Assembly (NCBI RefSeq): GCF_029867415.1
Contig: NW_026705575.1
Coordinates: forward strand, 124,001 to 188,000
Origin: Vicia villosa
Lineage: Eukaryota; Streptophyta; Magnoliopsida; Fabales; Fabaceae
DNA length: 64,000 nt
Reading direction: 5' to 3'
The first letter of the stretch is position 1; every line of letters starts with the position of its first letter. The notes under the pieces are model-generated. The model was not told the DNA's origin, searched no databases, and worked only from the letters and a program-made list of their open reading frames with translations. The translations under genes and the position numbers were made by a program. Shown piece by piece: positions 36,595 to 47,322 of this stretch.

Positions 36595-39500
36595 ACATTC
36601 TTGTGCAAGATGAAGAGAAAGGAGATTGGCGTCTTACGTGTTACTACGGGTACCCGGAAAGATCGAGGCGTAGACAGGCCTGGGATATGATTCGAGAGTT
36701 GATTGCATTGTCGACGTTACCGTGGTGTATTAAGGGAGACTTTACTGATCTACTATCTCAAGATGACAAACATGGAGTTAATCCACATCCTAACTGGTTG
36801 TGTAATGGTTTTCAATAAGTTGTGGGTGATTGTGATCTTACCGATATTCCGTTGGAGGGGTATCCTTTTACCTGGACGAAGAGTCGAGGTTCGCAGCACA
36901 TGATAGAGGAAAGACTGGATAGATCCCTTGTTACATCAGATTGGCTTCGTTTGTTTCCTTCAGCAAAGCTACTTAACATTATAGCCTCGCATCCGGATCA
37001 CACACCTATTCTGCTTTGTTGTGATCCAGTTCATAACCGTCATAAGAGGAGGAGTTTCAAGTTTGAAAATTGGTGGCTGGAAGAAGAATGAGTGGCGGAG
37101 GTAGTGCAAGATGGTTGGACGGCTGTAGTTGAACATTCTGTTATGGAGAAAATTGCAGACTGTGCATTGGATTTGGATAGATGGAATAGAAATCAGGTGC
37201 GGCAGCATAATGAGGAGCGGGATAATATTCGTGCGCAGATGGAATTATACCGTGGTGGTAGTGACCAGACGAGTGCTGCTCATTATATGGAAGCTCACAA
37301 TGAGTATTCTAAGATTCTAATCCATGAAGATACTTATTGGCGTCAAAGGGCGAAAATGCACTGGCTGCAAAATAGGGATCTTAATACTAAGTTTTTTCAC
37401 CGGTCTGCATCAGCGCGTCGAAGCTTCCAAAAAATCAAAATGCTTCACGATGAGGCAAATGTTGAGATTAGTGACCAAGAAGGAATGTGTGGAGTTGCGA
37501 AAAGGTACTTTGATTCACTGTTTGAGACTAGAAATGAGACGTATGATCCGGTGTTGAACTTGGTGCAGCCTGTTATCACTAATGCTAATAATGTGCTCCT
37601 TACTGCTTCTATTTTAAAGGAGGAACTTTATGAGGCATTATCTCAAATGCATTCGGATAAGTCTCCCGGGCCGGATGGTTTTAATCCGGCTTTTTATCAA
37701 AAAAATTGGACAATATGTAGGGAGGATATTTATTCTGAAGTGCAACTTTGGATTGATAGAGGCTTTTTCCCTCCAACACTTAATGATACAAACATTTGCC
37801 TTATCCCTAAGTGTGGAAATCCAAATAGCATGAAGGACCTGCGTCTGATTTCTTTATGCAATGTGTCTTACAAAATTGTCTCTAAACTCCTGTCTAATAG
37901 GTTAAAGAAGTGTTTGGACAAATGTATTAGTGAGGAGCAATCGACTTTTGTGGAGGGTAGATTGATTCTTAATAATGCTATGATTGCATTCGAAGTTATT
38001 CATGCTCTTAAGAGAAGGAATTCGGGTAATAATGCACAATTGGCCTTAAAGATTGATATTAGCAAAGCTTATGATAGGGTGGATTGGTGATTTTTGAAGG
38101 GGATGTTGGATAGGCTGGGATTTGAGGAGAAGTGGATAAAGTGGATGATAATGTGTGTCTCTTATGTGAATTACTCGGTTCTTGTGAATGCAGATAGTGT
38201 TGGACCTATTCAGCCAGGGAGAGGTTTGAGACAGGGTGATCCACTATCCTCATATCTCTTTATTCTTGTCACAGAAGGACTTTCAGCTCTTATTAAAGGA
38301 GTCGTTGCTTGTGGGGACCTCCACGGGGTTCAGATTTATAGAGGGGCACCTAGTGTGTCCCATCTAGTTTTTGCTGACGATTGTTTTCTTTTTTGCAGGG
38401 AAAACCTTACTGAAGTTAATAATATCATGGATATCCTTCGGGTGTATGCTGACACTTCAGGCCAAGATATTAATTTATCTAAGTCTGAGGTGTTTTTCAG
38501 TAGGAATATTAGTCGTCCTGCTCAAGAAGATTTTGCGAGTATTATGGGGGTGAAGCATGTCATGGGTACTGGCACCTATCTGGGACTTCCGTCTCTAATA
38601 GGCCGAAGTAAGAAGGCCACCTTTGGGTATGTGAAGGATAGAATTTGGAAGAAGATTAATGCTTGGAGAAGTAGGCCGATATCTAGAGCGGGTAAAGAGG
38701 TGATGATAAAGTCGGTGCTTCAGTCTATACCATCTTATATTATGAGTCTTTTTATTCTTCCTGATGGAATTGTTAACGATATTGAGAAGATGCTTAACTC
38801 ATTTTGGTGGGGAGGAGGGACAATCCAAATTGCATTAGGTGGATGGCGTGGGACAGACTTACTGGTACTAAGAATGAAGGTGGGCTTGGTTTTCGAGATT
38901 TTAAGGCGTTTAATATGGCTATGGTGGCTAAGAGGGGCTTGAATCTGTTAACTATGCCTCAATCGTTATCTTCCAGAATCTTTAAAGCAAGGTACTTTCC
39001 TAGAACTACTTTCTTTGAGGCTACTCTGGGTAATAATCCTAGCTTTGTTTGGCATAGTATTTGGCAAGCTCGTAATATCTTATCGCTTGGGTGTAGGTGG
39101 AGTATTGGTGATGGTAGGAACATTTCAGTGATGGATTCACCTTGGCTTCGGGGGAAAAAAGAAGGGAGAGTGATGGGCCGCAAACTCAAGGTGCTTATGG
39201 TATGACAGTTAACGATCTCTTATCTCCTAATGGGAAATTTTGGAATTCTATGTTAATTAGGGAGTTATTTGATTATGTAGTTGCGGATGACATTCTTAAA
39301 GTTCCTTTAGTTGAGGAAGTGCATGAAGACAAGTGGAATTGGAAAGAGGAGCAAAATGGTTGCTATAGTGTTCATTCTGGCTACAGGTTGTAGAGAAAGT
39401 ATCAAGTGAGACCGGGTTCAAGTGGGGTGGATGGTGATTGGTGTAGTCTTTGGAATATCAAGGCTCCCCCAAGAACTAAACATTTACTTTGGCGGATTTG

Positions 39501-40422
39501 TCGTGATTTCCTTCCGACGAGAATGAGGTTACGCCATTATCATGTTTCTTGTCCTCTTAGTTGCCCGTTTTGTGAGGATACGATGGAGGATTCGTGGCAT
39601 GTGTTCTTTGGTTGTAACGCTACTAACCGATGTTGGCAAATAACAGGTTTGTCCCATATTATTGATCCTCGTTTACAAAATTTCCATGATGTAAAGTAAA
39701 ATCCTTAATTCTTGATATTTGTAGTAAGGAGGATAGTATGACTGCGGGTAGAGTTGTGGTTATGATTGATATTATGTGGAGAAATCTGAACAATATGGTT
39801 TAGAACAATGAAAGAGATGAATACTCTAAACTTGGTTTGAATGCTTTTTGTAGTTGGCAAGAGTGGTTTATGGCGCAACGGCATGGTACTAATGTGGAGA
39901 ATAGGCCTATAAACCTGAGGTGGGAGCCGCCGGTGGAAGGAAGTATCAAATGTAATGTGGATGCGGGTTATAATAATATTCGGGGCACTACTAACTGGGG
40001 CTGGTGCATGAGAGATCATATGGGGAGTTTTATGTTTGCAGGTGCTGCTTGGGATTTTGGCCATTATCTGATTCTTGAAGCGGAAGCTTTGGCTGTTAAA
40101 GAATCTATTCAAAGAGCCATCGATATGCAGGTGCAGAATGTTATTTTTGAGAGCGATTCCCAAAGAACAGTTCAGGCTACTCATAGCAATTACCAAGGTG
40201 TCTCAGAGTTTAGTTGCATAATTTCTTCTATTCATGTTTATTGCTTAATTTTCCAAACTTTGAGGTGAAGTTTGTTAAACGCCAAGCGAATACGGTTGCT
40301 CACTCTATAGCGAAGGCGGCCGATTCTTGGACTAGGCGTAGTTTATTTCATATAATACCTCTTTGTATTGAACAACTTTTACTTAATGATATGAATTGAA
40401 TTTCTGTTTGTCAAAAAAAAAG
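36595..40422 (+). mobile_element. LINE (L1 type), 5'-truncated, plus strand
   Basis: Endonuclease, reverse transcriptase, zf-RVT and RNase H regions in order, ending in a short A-run at 40412-40420 after the last stop. The element lacks ORF1 and the start of the endonuclease. No target duplication was recognised. Confidence 0.9.
36602..40399 (+). pseudogene. LINE ORF2 (EN-RT-zf-RVT-RNase H) with stops and frameshifts
   Basis: Endonuclease part: GDWRLTCYYGYPERSRRRQA and IEERLDRSLVTSDWLRLFP, with SHPDHTPILL (36600-37090). RT: DKSPGPDGFNPAFYQKNW (about 37660), KIDISKAYDRVDW (motif A, to 38087), GLRQGDPLSSYLFILVTEG (38225) and LVFADDCFLF (catalytic FADD, about 38370). zf-RVT: CPLSCPFCEDTMEDSWHVFF (about 39550). 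RNase H: CNVDAGYNNIRGTTNWGWC and LEAEALAVKESI (39950-40110), with the end in another frame (KRQANTVAHSIAKAADSW). In-frame stops at 36816, 37089, 38088, 39391 and 39697, and frame changes near 38815, 39180 and 40215, make it non-functional. It belongs to a different LINE lineage from the 26-kb copy, which has no visible RNase H. Confidence 0.9.
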
Positions 40423-40482
40423 TTCTAACATTAATTTGACATCAATAGTCTAACTCGATCTACCAAACACCTAGCGTGCAAC

Positions 40483-40735
40483 ATGAATTCCGTCTCTAAT
40501 GAAAGAATCCATGCAAACCTACGAATCTTTGATGCAAAGAATTATGAAAAATAGTTCAAGCAAATGAAGGTGTTGTTTGTCTACCAAGATGTTCTTGAAG
40601 TGATCAAGAAGGGGTAAATTCTCTTGTCAGAGGTGCAATAGATGCACAACGAGCAACAATAAGGAAGAGAAGAAGTTGGTGACAACTTTTTTAATCCGTC
40701 AATGTGTGGATGGTGACAACTTTTCTCAAAGTTGT
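40483..40735 (+). pseudogene. Ty1/copia gag fragment, plus strand
   Basis: ATG at 40483, then SNERIHANLRIFDAKNYEK, a TAG stop at 40552, and FKQMKVLFVYQDVLEVIKKG. It continues in shifting frames to QCVDGDNFSKVV near 40730. This is the N-terminal part of a copia Gag (UBN2 type). The stop at 40552 replaces a Trp that is usual in the family. It ends where the opposite-strand copy begins. Confidence 0.75.
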
Positions 40736-40737
40736 CA

Positions 40738-41285
40738 CGAAAATCTTGTATTCTTTGACGGCAAGATTTGATAACATAATTATAGAGATTGAGGAACCGA
40801 AGAGAAATTTTCGATACAACATTCTGCTCCGTAACAGTTTCTTCACTTGACTTTATTTGATTCACCAATTGAGTAATTCTTGTCATGTAATTGTTGATTG
40901 GCTTCATTTCCTCCATTTGAATTAATTCGAGTTGACGTTTGTGAGTTTGTAATCTCACCACCTTTGCCTTGTTAGCCCCTACATATGTCTTCTCTAAGAT
41001 TTCCCACACTTGTTTTGATGATTCACAATAACAAACTTTCTCCAAGTTGTCACCATTTACATATTGATAGATAAAAAACAACGTTTTGTAATCTTTCTTC
41101 TTCTCTTCCTTATGTGTTGCTTGTTGTGCATTTGTGACACCTTTGAGAAGAGGATTCACACCGTTCTTGGTCACTTCAAGAATATATTGGTTGCCAAACA
41201 ACATCTTTATTTGCTTGCACTATTTGTCGTAATTCTTCGCATCAAAGATTGGTAGGTTCATAGGAATTCTTTCATTTGAAGACAT
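40738..41285 (-). pseudogene. Ty1/copia gag fragment, minus strand
   Basis: Start codon at 41285, SSNERIPMNLPIFDAKNYDK, a TAG at 41220-41222 at the same codon as in the plus-strand copy, then an open frame: MLFGNQYILEVTKNGVNPLL, KKDYKTLFFIYQYVNGDNLE, WEILEKTYVGANKAKVVRLQ, ELIQMEEMKPINNYMTRITQ. These are typical of copia Gag (UBN2/DUF4219). The frame drifts after about residue 150. It follows the minus-strand primer site and LTR remnant to its right. Confidence 0.85.
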
Positions 41286-41325
41286 AATTCATATTGCACA
41301 CTAATTGTTTGATGGATAAAAACCA

Positions 41326-41339
41326 GACTCTTGATGCCA
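41326..41339 (-). promoter_or_regulatory. Copia primer binding site, minus strand
   Basis: Minus-strand TGGCATCAAGAGTC, a variant of the methionine-type site, two bases after an LTR end reading GTTATAACA. Confidence 0.65.
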
Positions 41340-41341
41340 AA

Positions 41342-41560
41342 TGTTATAACTAGAATCACTTAATTGGTGAAAATGGAGGGTTTGAATGTGGAGAGAGAGA
41401 GAGAGAGAGAGAAGGGGGAGGGAAAATTAGAAAAAGAGATAATTAAAAGTGAGAAAGTATATTTTCATTAACATTGACGAGGATACCTCCAAGATATTTA
41501 TACAAACATTACAAGTTGATTGGAATATAAGTAACATCATCTAGATAATAGAAAAACTAA
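41342..41560 (-). mobile_element. Copia LTR remnant, minus strand
   Basis: LTR 3' end at 41342. A minus-strand TATA box TATAAATA lies at 41495-41502, followed by a leader that contains a (GA)n tract at 41391-41412. The U3 is cut off near 41560, where a plus-strand LTR fragment begins. Confidence 0.6.
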
Positions 41561-42107
41561 ATTCTCGGACATGTGTTAGCTGAAGATTTCGTTTTGCAAA
41601 TATATGGTTCTTCGAAGAATAAAAATTCGAAGAAGAGATGGTTACTGATGACCATCGTTTGAAGATAAGAAAATGGCTCCTGATGGCCATGCTTCGAGAG
41701 TGAAGATTTCTAAGTCACAGCGGAGATGATGAACACTGAAGCTCATAGGAGTGCATGTCTTCGAAGACTTAGGCAAATTTCATGAAATATGTTAAAGTAT
41801 TACTAATTAGCGTGTTTTTCGTAGTGTTTTAATGTTAAATACACTGCCACGCGTCGAAGAAGGACTTAGGCGGGAAGATTTGAAATTCGAAGACGGTTTC
41901 GTAACTGTCTAACAACAGATGGCATCCCTGGAGTTCTTATGAGAAACGTGGCATTAGATTAGCGTAGGGCCGTTAAGGTCGAAATTAGTATAAATAGGAG
42001 TCTTAATGTTAGGATTCTAGGTGTTCATTTTGTACAAATCACTCACATATTACTCAAGTATCAAGTGTTAAAGAGAAAGAGTTCGCTGAGAAATGTACGT
42101 ATGACAC
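41560..42107 (+). mobile_element. LTR fragment (copia-like), plus strand, cut by the Ogre-type array
   Basis: Repeated TTCGAAGA/TCTTCGAA phrases, then TATAAATAG at 41989-41997 and a leader-like stretch ending at the insertion point. The five bases GACAC (42103-42107) immediately before the array would be the left target duplication. The partner lies beyond the window. Confidence 0.55.
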
Positions 42108-42371
42108 TGTCATACCCCAATTTTTGACCCTAAGATCCTATATCATTCATACCTCAATCACTAATCAAGAGCTTCACTTGGAAGTTTTGCTTACGGTGTT
42201 GCACTCACCTCATCAATGAGAGGGACCATCAAGCACCAGTGATTGTTTACCTTGTATGCATATTATACTAACCCAAATACCAAAAATATTGCCTTGTGCT
42301 CTTGTATGTTTGTGTTTTGTAGGTACCAAGTCAAAATACCCATCAAAGGAGCATTTTTCAACATTTTCACT

Positions 42372-42557
42372 GTGCAAATCGATTTGCATAAGGTGTAAAT
42401 CGATTTACACAACTGTTTCTGCACCAAATTTGCTTCTGCCATCAGTGCAAATCGATTTGCATAAGACAACAATCGATTTGCATAACTGTTTTTGCCCCAG
42501 ATTTTGCCTTTTTCAGCCATGTAAATAGATTTGCATAAGGTGCAAATCGATTGCACC
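42372..42557. repeat. ATCGAT palindrome cluster in U3 of LTR 1
   Basis: Six copies of a GTGCAAATCGATTTGCAT/GTGTAAATCGATTTACAC motif (42372, 42393, 42445, 42470, 42522 degenerate, 42539). The copy at 42393-42410 is a perfect 18-bp palindrome. Equivalent clusters are at about 52529-52714 and 62687-62872. Confidence 0.85.
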
Positions 42558-42795
42558 AGCACGAATTTGGAAAAATGAAGGCAAATTTCAGCTTTTTGAA
42601 GTGTTGACATCATTTGCAAGCATGGGAAGCATGACTTAGTTCTTACATTTGATTATCTACATCATTTAATCATAAACCCTCATGTGATTGCATCAAGACC
42701 ATTGGATTTCATTTTTGGCTCCAAATCACTTTTCCAAACCTAATTCTATTTTCCAATCCTAACTCCAAGCCACAAAATTTCCCAAGCCTAAGTGC

Positions 42796-42802
42796 TATAA
42801 AT
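42796..42802 (+). promoter_or_regulatory. TATA box of LTR 1
   Basis: TATAAAT in GTGCTATAAATTGAGGCA, the layout of a plant core promoter. The same box is at 52953 and 63111 in the other LTRs. Confidence 0.8.
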
Positions 42803-43294
42803 TGAGGCACTCCCCTCTTCATTTTTCAAGCTTTGATAGCCAAAAAACTTATTGCAAATTCATTTCTCAAAGCTTTGATAGCCAAGAAAACTCTTGCTCT
42901 TTCTCTCCTCACCTCTTCCAAACCCCTCACTCAAAGCTCTTTTTCTTCCACACAAATTAGTGAGTCACATCTTGAACCACACAAATTTAGAGCTAAACCT
43001 CAACATAAACACTAGTTTCTTCATCAATTGTGAGAAATCAAGGCTTGTGGTTGTGTGTTCTTGAAGAAGATTCAAAGTTTGTGAAGATTTGGTAAAATTC
43101 TAGATCCAATCCATAATTCAAGATGTGATCCTTTGTTGTTTATACTTGATGAACCTTTGGTGCTATATTGATGAGATTTGCTTGCTTACTTGATACATTT
43201 TCGTGCACAAATTGATCCAAGATCACAAGGTGTTTGGTTTTATGTTTAAACAAGTTTTCTTCTCTTTATTTGCTGTTTTTTTAAAAACTGTGTT

Positions 43295-43406
43295 GTGCAA
43301 ATCGATTTACATCTGGTGCAAATCGATTTACACAATTGAAAAACTGCGCAGATTTGAAAACAGAGTTATGCAAATCGATTTACACCCTGTGCAAATCGAT
43401 TTACAC
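43295..43406. repeat. ATCGAT palindrome cluster downstream of the LTR 1 promoter
   Basis: Four copies of TGCAAATCGATTTACA-type motifs (43295, 43316, 43368, 43389) in about 110 bp. Repeated at about 53452-53563 and 63610-63721. Confidence 0.85.
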
Positions 43407-45497
43407 TGGGCAGAATGCTTGTTTTTGTGGTTTTTGACTTGTTTTTGGTTCTAACTCATCTTCTACTCCTTTCTTTTGATATTTTCTTTGAATCACAAGT
43501 TAGAGGCCTAATTTCTCTCTAATTTCAATGGACTTAGGGCGTCGATAGGATGAGAATCCAATTCCGCAATATTAAGTGATTGAAATTATGGATGAAAGGA
43601 GCTTTTAATGTGGTTCCATCTTTTGTTTCTCTTTATTTTGATCGATGAAAGTCTTAATACCTTGAGAATTCTTATGGATTTTTGGCAAAGACTAGATCAC
43701 TCACCATTTTTCTTTTCATGCGGTATTGCTTTCGGAAGGCGATCTACATATCATTCTTCTCGCATGCATTAGCACATAAAGTTTTGACCGGCCTCGTTGT
43801 AGGGTGATTTCTATATAAATCACTTGGCGATCTGCTTAACATAGCGCAATATTTCGTGTCCCGAATAAAAAGATCAAATATGGAAGAGAATTGTATGCGG
43901 TTGATTTAAGACTTGTGGAGGTTTTTATCGTGTAGTCGCTATGATTTTATCAAGCTTCTGATAAACCCCATTGAATTTAAATCCGAGTACATCATTCACT
44001 CGCCATCGATCTCCATTACTAACTTTGATAACATACTTGACAAGTTTCAAGATGGTTATCTTTAACATCTAACAACTAACTTTAATTTCCGCACCTTTAC
44101 TATACCGCTCTTTATATTTCTCGCTTTATCGCTTTACTTTATCATTTCATCATATTTACTTTCCGCCATTTTCTCTTTGTCCATTTGGACGTTTATAATT
44201 CCGCCATTTTCTCTTTGTCCACTTGGACATATGTTTATGCTTCCGTTATTTTTCTTTTGTCCACTTGGACCATACTTTACTTTTTTGCTAAAACACTAAT
44301 AAACAACCAAAATCTAAAAAAATACATAAGGCTCTCTTTGGACTATTGGTTACTATCCCTAGCATTTTGGAGATTCGGACTTATGGACCTAGTACCTTTG
44401 GACCCTCATTCTGTTATTACTCTGTGATTGTTCTGTCTGTCTGGCATTGGATTGTTGTCTGTTTGTGTATGCAGGTATTTCCTTGAAAGCCCTTGATGGT
44501 TAATTCCAAGGCATTCATATAAGGATTTTACCCGAAAACAGCCGTTACTCTGCCCGATTTTCGTCAGAATTTTAATATGCTTAATGCGAAGTGGTGCTAA
44601 GATAATATGTTCATCTGGATCCCCAAGTGTTAAATGTGATGGTTTAGTATTGATATTCCAAAGGATGGGAAATCTACCTTGACTCATAATGTCAAGTGTT
44701 GGCTTCTTACTTCGGTTAAACCGTTCTTTTCCTTAGCTTTTATTTTACGCAATAGGATAGCCTCTTCATCTCCTCCCATTCTTAAATTTTCAAAATCTTC
44801 TCCCTTTTTCAAAAAATATTCTTATATTTGCAATCTTTTCAAAACTTTTTTTAAAAAAATATCTTTCGCCCTTAGTGGCTTTTCTTCAAAAGTTTAGACA
44901 CCGTTAATTGTCGAAACGAGTGGTTATACCCCACGATTTTGAAATTGATTGATAATAACGAGATCTTTTCCGCGTGAGAGAGCTAGTGGCATACTCATTG
45001 ATTTTATCCGAGTTGGAGCCCTTCTTTCATTTGCGATGCAAAGAACTTGTTTGTTCTCATGCTCAAGATCAATGGCTGAGTATTTCTCTCTAACGACAAC
45101 AAAGTGTTTATTCGTTTTAAAAACGTTTTTCCCTTAAAGCGGAACTACATTAGCTCTGACTTCTCCATTGCACCGAGGAGGTATGTAGGCCCAAAGCTTA
45201 ACGCTTTGCCGAGCTTATTTTAAAAATAAAACAAACCCCTTTTTAGCACACACACACAGATTTTCAAAAAGGTTCCCGTGGAGTACCACGGATATGAGGG
45301 GTGCTTTAAACCTTCCCCTCATATAATCAACACCCGAACCTGAGTTCTCTTCTTTTTGTTTTAAAAACAAAACTTTGGGTTTTTCGTTCTTTTCCCTTTT
45401 CCTTTGAAAAAATAAAGCGCGGTGGCGATTTCAAACGGAATATTGATTCGAGTCAATCCCATGGCTTCGATATCAGATTTTCCCCGCTACAGAAAAA

Positions 45498-45515
45498 TGG
45501 CGACTTCACTGGGGA
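45498..45515 (+). promoter_or_regulatory. Primer binding site, copy 1 (Arg-tRNA type)
   Basis: TGGCGACTTCACTGGGGA, six bases after the LTR end. Ogre/Tat elements characteristically use an arginine tRNA primer site of this TGGCGAC...TGGGGA type. Confidence 0.85.
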
Positions 45516-46565
45516 TCCAGGTTTTAAATGTGTTAAGCCTATTTTTGTTTATCTGTGTGTTTTTATTTGTATATATTGTTGTGTGCCTTGTTTGTTTATT
45601 TTCTTTTTTTTTTCTTTTTGGTGCTCGATGGTTCCTCTGTGATGAGATAAAGTTCTAACCCGAACTTTGGTGAGTAACTTGAGATAGGAGGTGGTAAGAC
45701 CAATAGTTGCATGTCAGGAGCAATCCTTAACATGAGCATCATATGGTGGAACCCCAATCAGTGGAGGCCTCATGGAAGGTAGTAGAGGTTGTTACGAATC
45801 ATCGTGATAACGCTATTACTTTCAATAGTGAGTGTCCGTAGAAGCTGAATGGCCTAGAACCTTTTTAACCAATCTAAGCCTTTTTAGGATGTAGTGCAGA
45901 AACAAGATCAAGTACCAATTTGAGCTTGTTGTCATGCGATACTACGCTCAGACGAGGTCTTTTTAGGCATATTATTGGCGCCCATGAGCAATTGTGCGTG
46001 CCGGTAATATCCGATAGAAGATTGAAAACTCTGGGAACCTTTGTAGAACCCGATTGGCAGGTACAAAATTCCCTAGATCACACCTTGTGGGATGGGTAGA
46101 CCCATGGCTCCATGCTCGTGACGCCGAACCTTTGAACTTGGACTGTGTGATTTTTGTGTGATTTGTGTGACCTTGTGTGCTCTTGGTTGTGGTTGATGCA
46201 TAAACCATGCATTCATGCATCCATGAAAACTCTTTTTCTTTTGATTTTCAAGGAACTTAGACGTCTTTCCTTGTAAACATCATAAGTTTCATCAAACTCA
46301 ATGGATCTTGGGTGTTGATGGGGTGAAAACTCTAATCCACCAAAATGGATGATTGATTTTGATGATAACTTAATCGAAGCTTTAGTCCAATGTTGAGTGT
46401 TTTCAAGTTAATATCTCAAGTTCCTTAAAACTCAAATTAAAAAAAAAACAAATCATCTGCATTGCATGCATCATTCTACATTTGGTCCTGCTTTCTAAAG
46501 AAGTTTTCCAGAGCCTTATTTCCTTTCTCCTGGTATCATCAGTACAACACTCTTGCTAAGAAGAA
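45516..46565 (+). other. Leader between primer site and gag, copy 1
   Basis: Non-coding, 1.05 kb. It is matched by 55673-56723 in copy 2 with a few substitutions and small homopolymer length changes. Confidence 0.7.
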
Positions 46566-47322
46566 ATGGAAAGTATCAAACAAGAGATTCTCGAGCTCCG
46601 TGAAGAGGTGGTTACTCTGAAGGCTGGTATGAAGCATCTAACTACTCTGGTTGAGGCTCTAGTTGCTGCCCAAGTCAATCCTCCTATGATGGAAGAAAGG
46701 ATGGCAAATGTCTTTCTTGAAACTATGAACTCATCCTTTCCTGAGGGGATAGTAGTCCGTACACCTACTGACTCCCGTGGAGAGGTGGATATGAAAGTGC
46801 TTCTAAAAAAAGATGTCCGAAAGGAATGTTTGCTTGAAGAAGGTAACTCAGCTGGTAGTGTGAAGAAGTTTGGTAATGACTTTTCAAAGAAGATAATCAG
46901 GGGAGGAAACAATCATTATCAACATCAGAATGTTTCCTATGTCATTCCTGTATCCAATTCAGTTCATGCAATCCCAGATTATCAGCAGAGCACTCGTCAA
47001 CAAGATTCTCCACCGAACGAGCAAAATCAACCTCAAAAGGGGAATTTTGATCCTATCCCCATGACTTACGCAGAATTGTATCCTGCTCTAATTCATAAGA
47101 ATTTGGTTCAGACAAGGTCACCGCCTCCTGTTCCTGAGAAAACTCCCTTGGTGGTACAAAGTCGACGCTACTTGTGCTTTTCATCAGAATGCTCCTGGAC
47201 ATGAGTTAGAGAATTGTTGGCCTCTAAAAAATGAAGTTCAGAGATTAATCTATGCTGGTATTTTGACTTTCCAAGATGTTGGTTATGATGTTCAAGCCAA
47301 TTCTTTGCCAAAACATGATTGA
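46566..47322 (+). pseudogene. Ogre/Tat-type gag remnant with a frameshift, copy 1
   Basis: An ATG-led frame of 212 codons begins with a predicted coiled coil (MESIKQEILELREEVVTLKA) and runs to FDPIPMTYAELYPALIHKNL and a proline stretch (SPPPVPEK), the region before the Gag zinc knuckle in this lineage. The knuckle itself lies in another frame from about 47150: WYKVDATCAFHQNAPGHELE, NCWPLKNEVQRLIYAGILTF, ending at a TGA at 47320. One extra base near 47148 causes the shift. Autonomous Ogre-type Gag is longer and is followed by protease, RT and integrase; none of these is present. It is therefore a short Gag relic. Confidence 0.8.

Larger units (their letters stand above)
42108..45491 (+). mobile_element. 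LTR 1 (3,384 bp)
   Basis: Starts TGTCATACCCC and ends CCCCGCTACA, six bases before the primer site. TATA box TATAAAT at 42796-42802, so U3 is about 0.72 kb and R plus U5 about 2.7 kb. It contains ATCGAT-centred palindrome clusters on both sides of the promoter. None of the short open frames across it is conserved as a protein. Confidence 0.88.

Noticed and set aside
36366..36600. N-terminal extension of the LINE frame at 36366
   Set aside because: This part is LTR-like sequence with a TATA box that happens to be open; the endonuclease similarity begins near 36600.
42263..42619. 118-codon minus-strand frame with repeated CKSIYT peptides
   Set aside because: Produced by the ATCGAT palindromes in the LTR; present in all three LTRs but not a known protein.
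42372..43406. CRISPR-like reading of the repeated LTR palindromes
   Set aside because: Irregular spacing, eukaryotic retrotransposon context, and spacers identical between LTRs.
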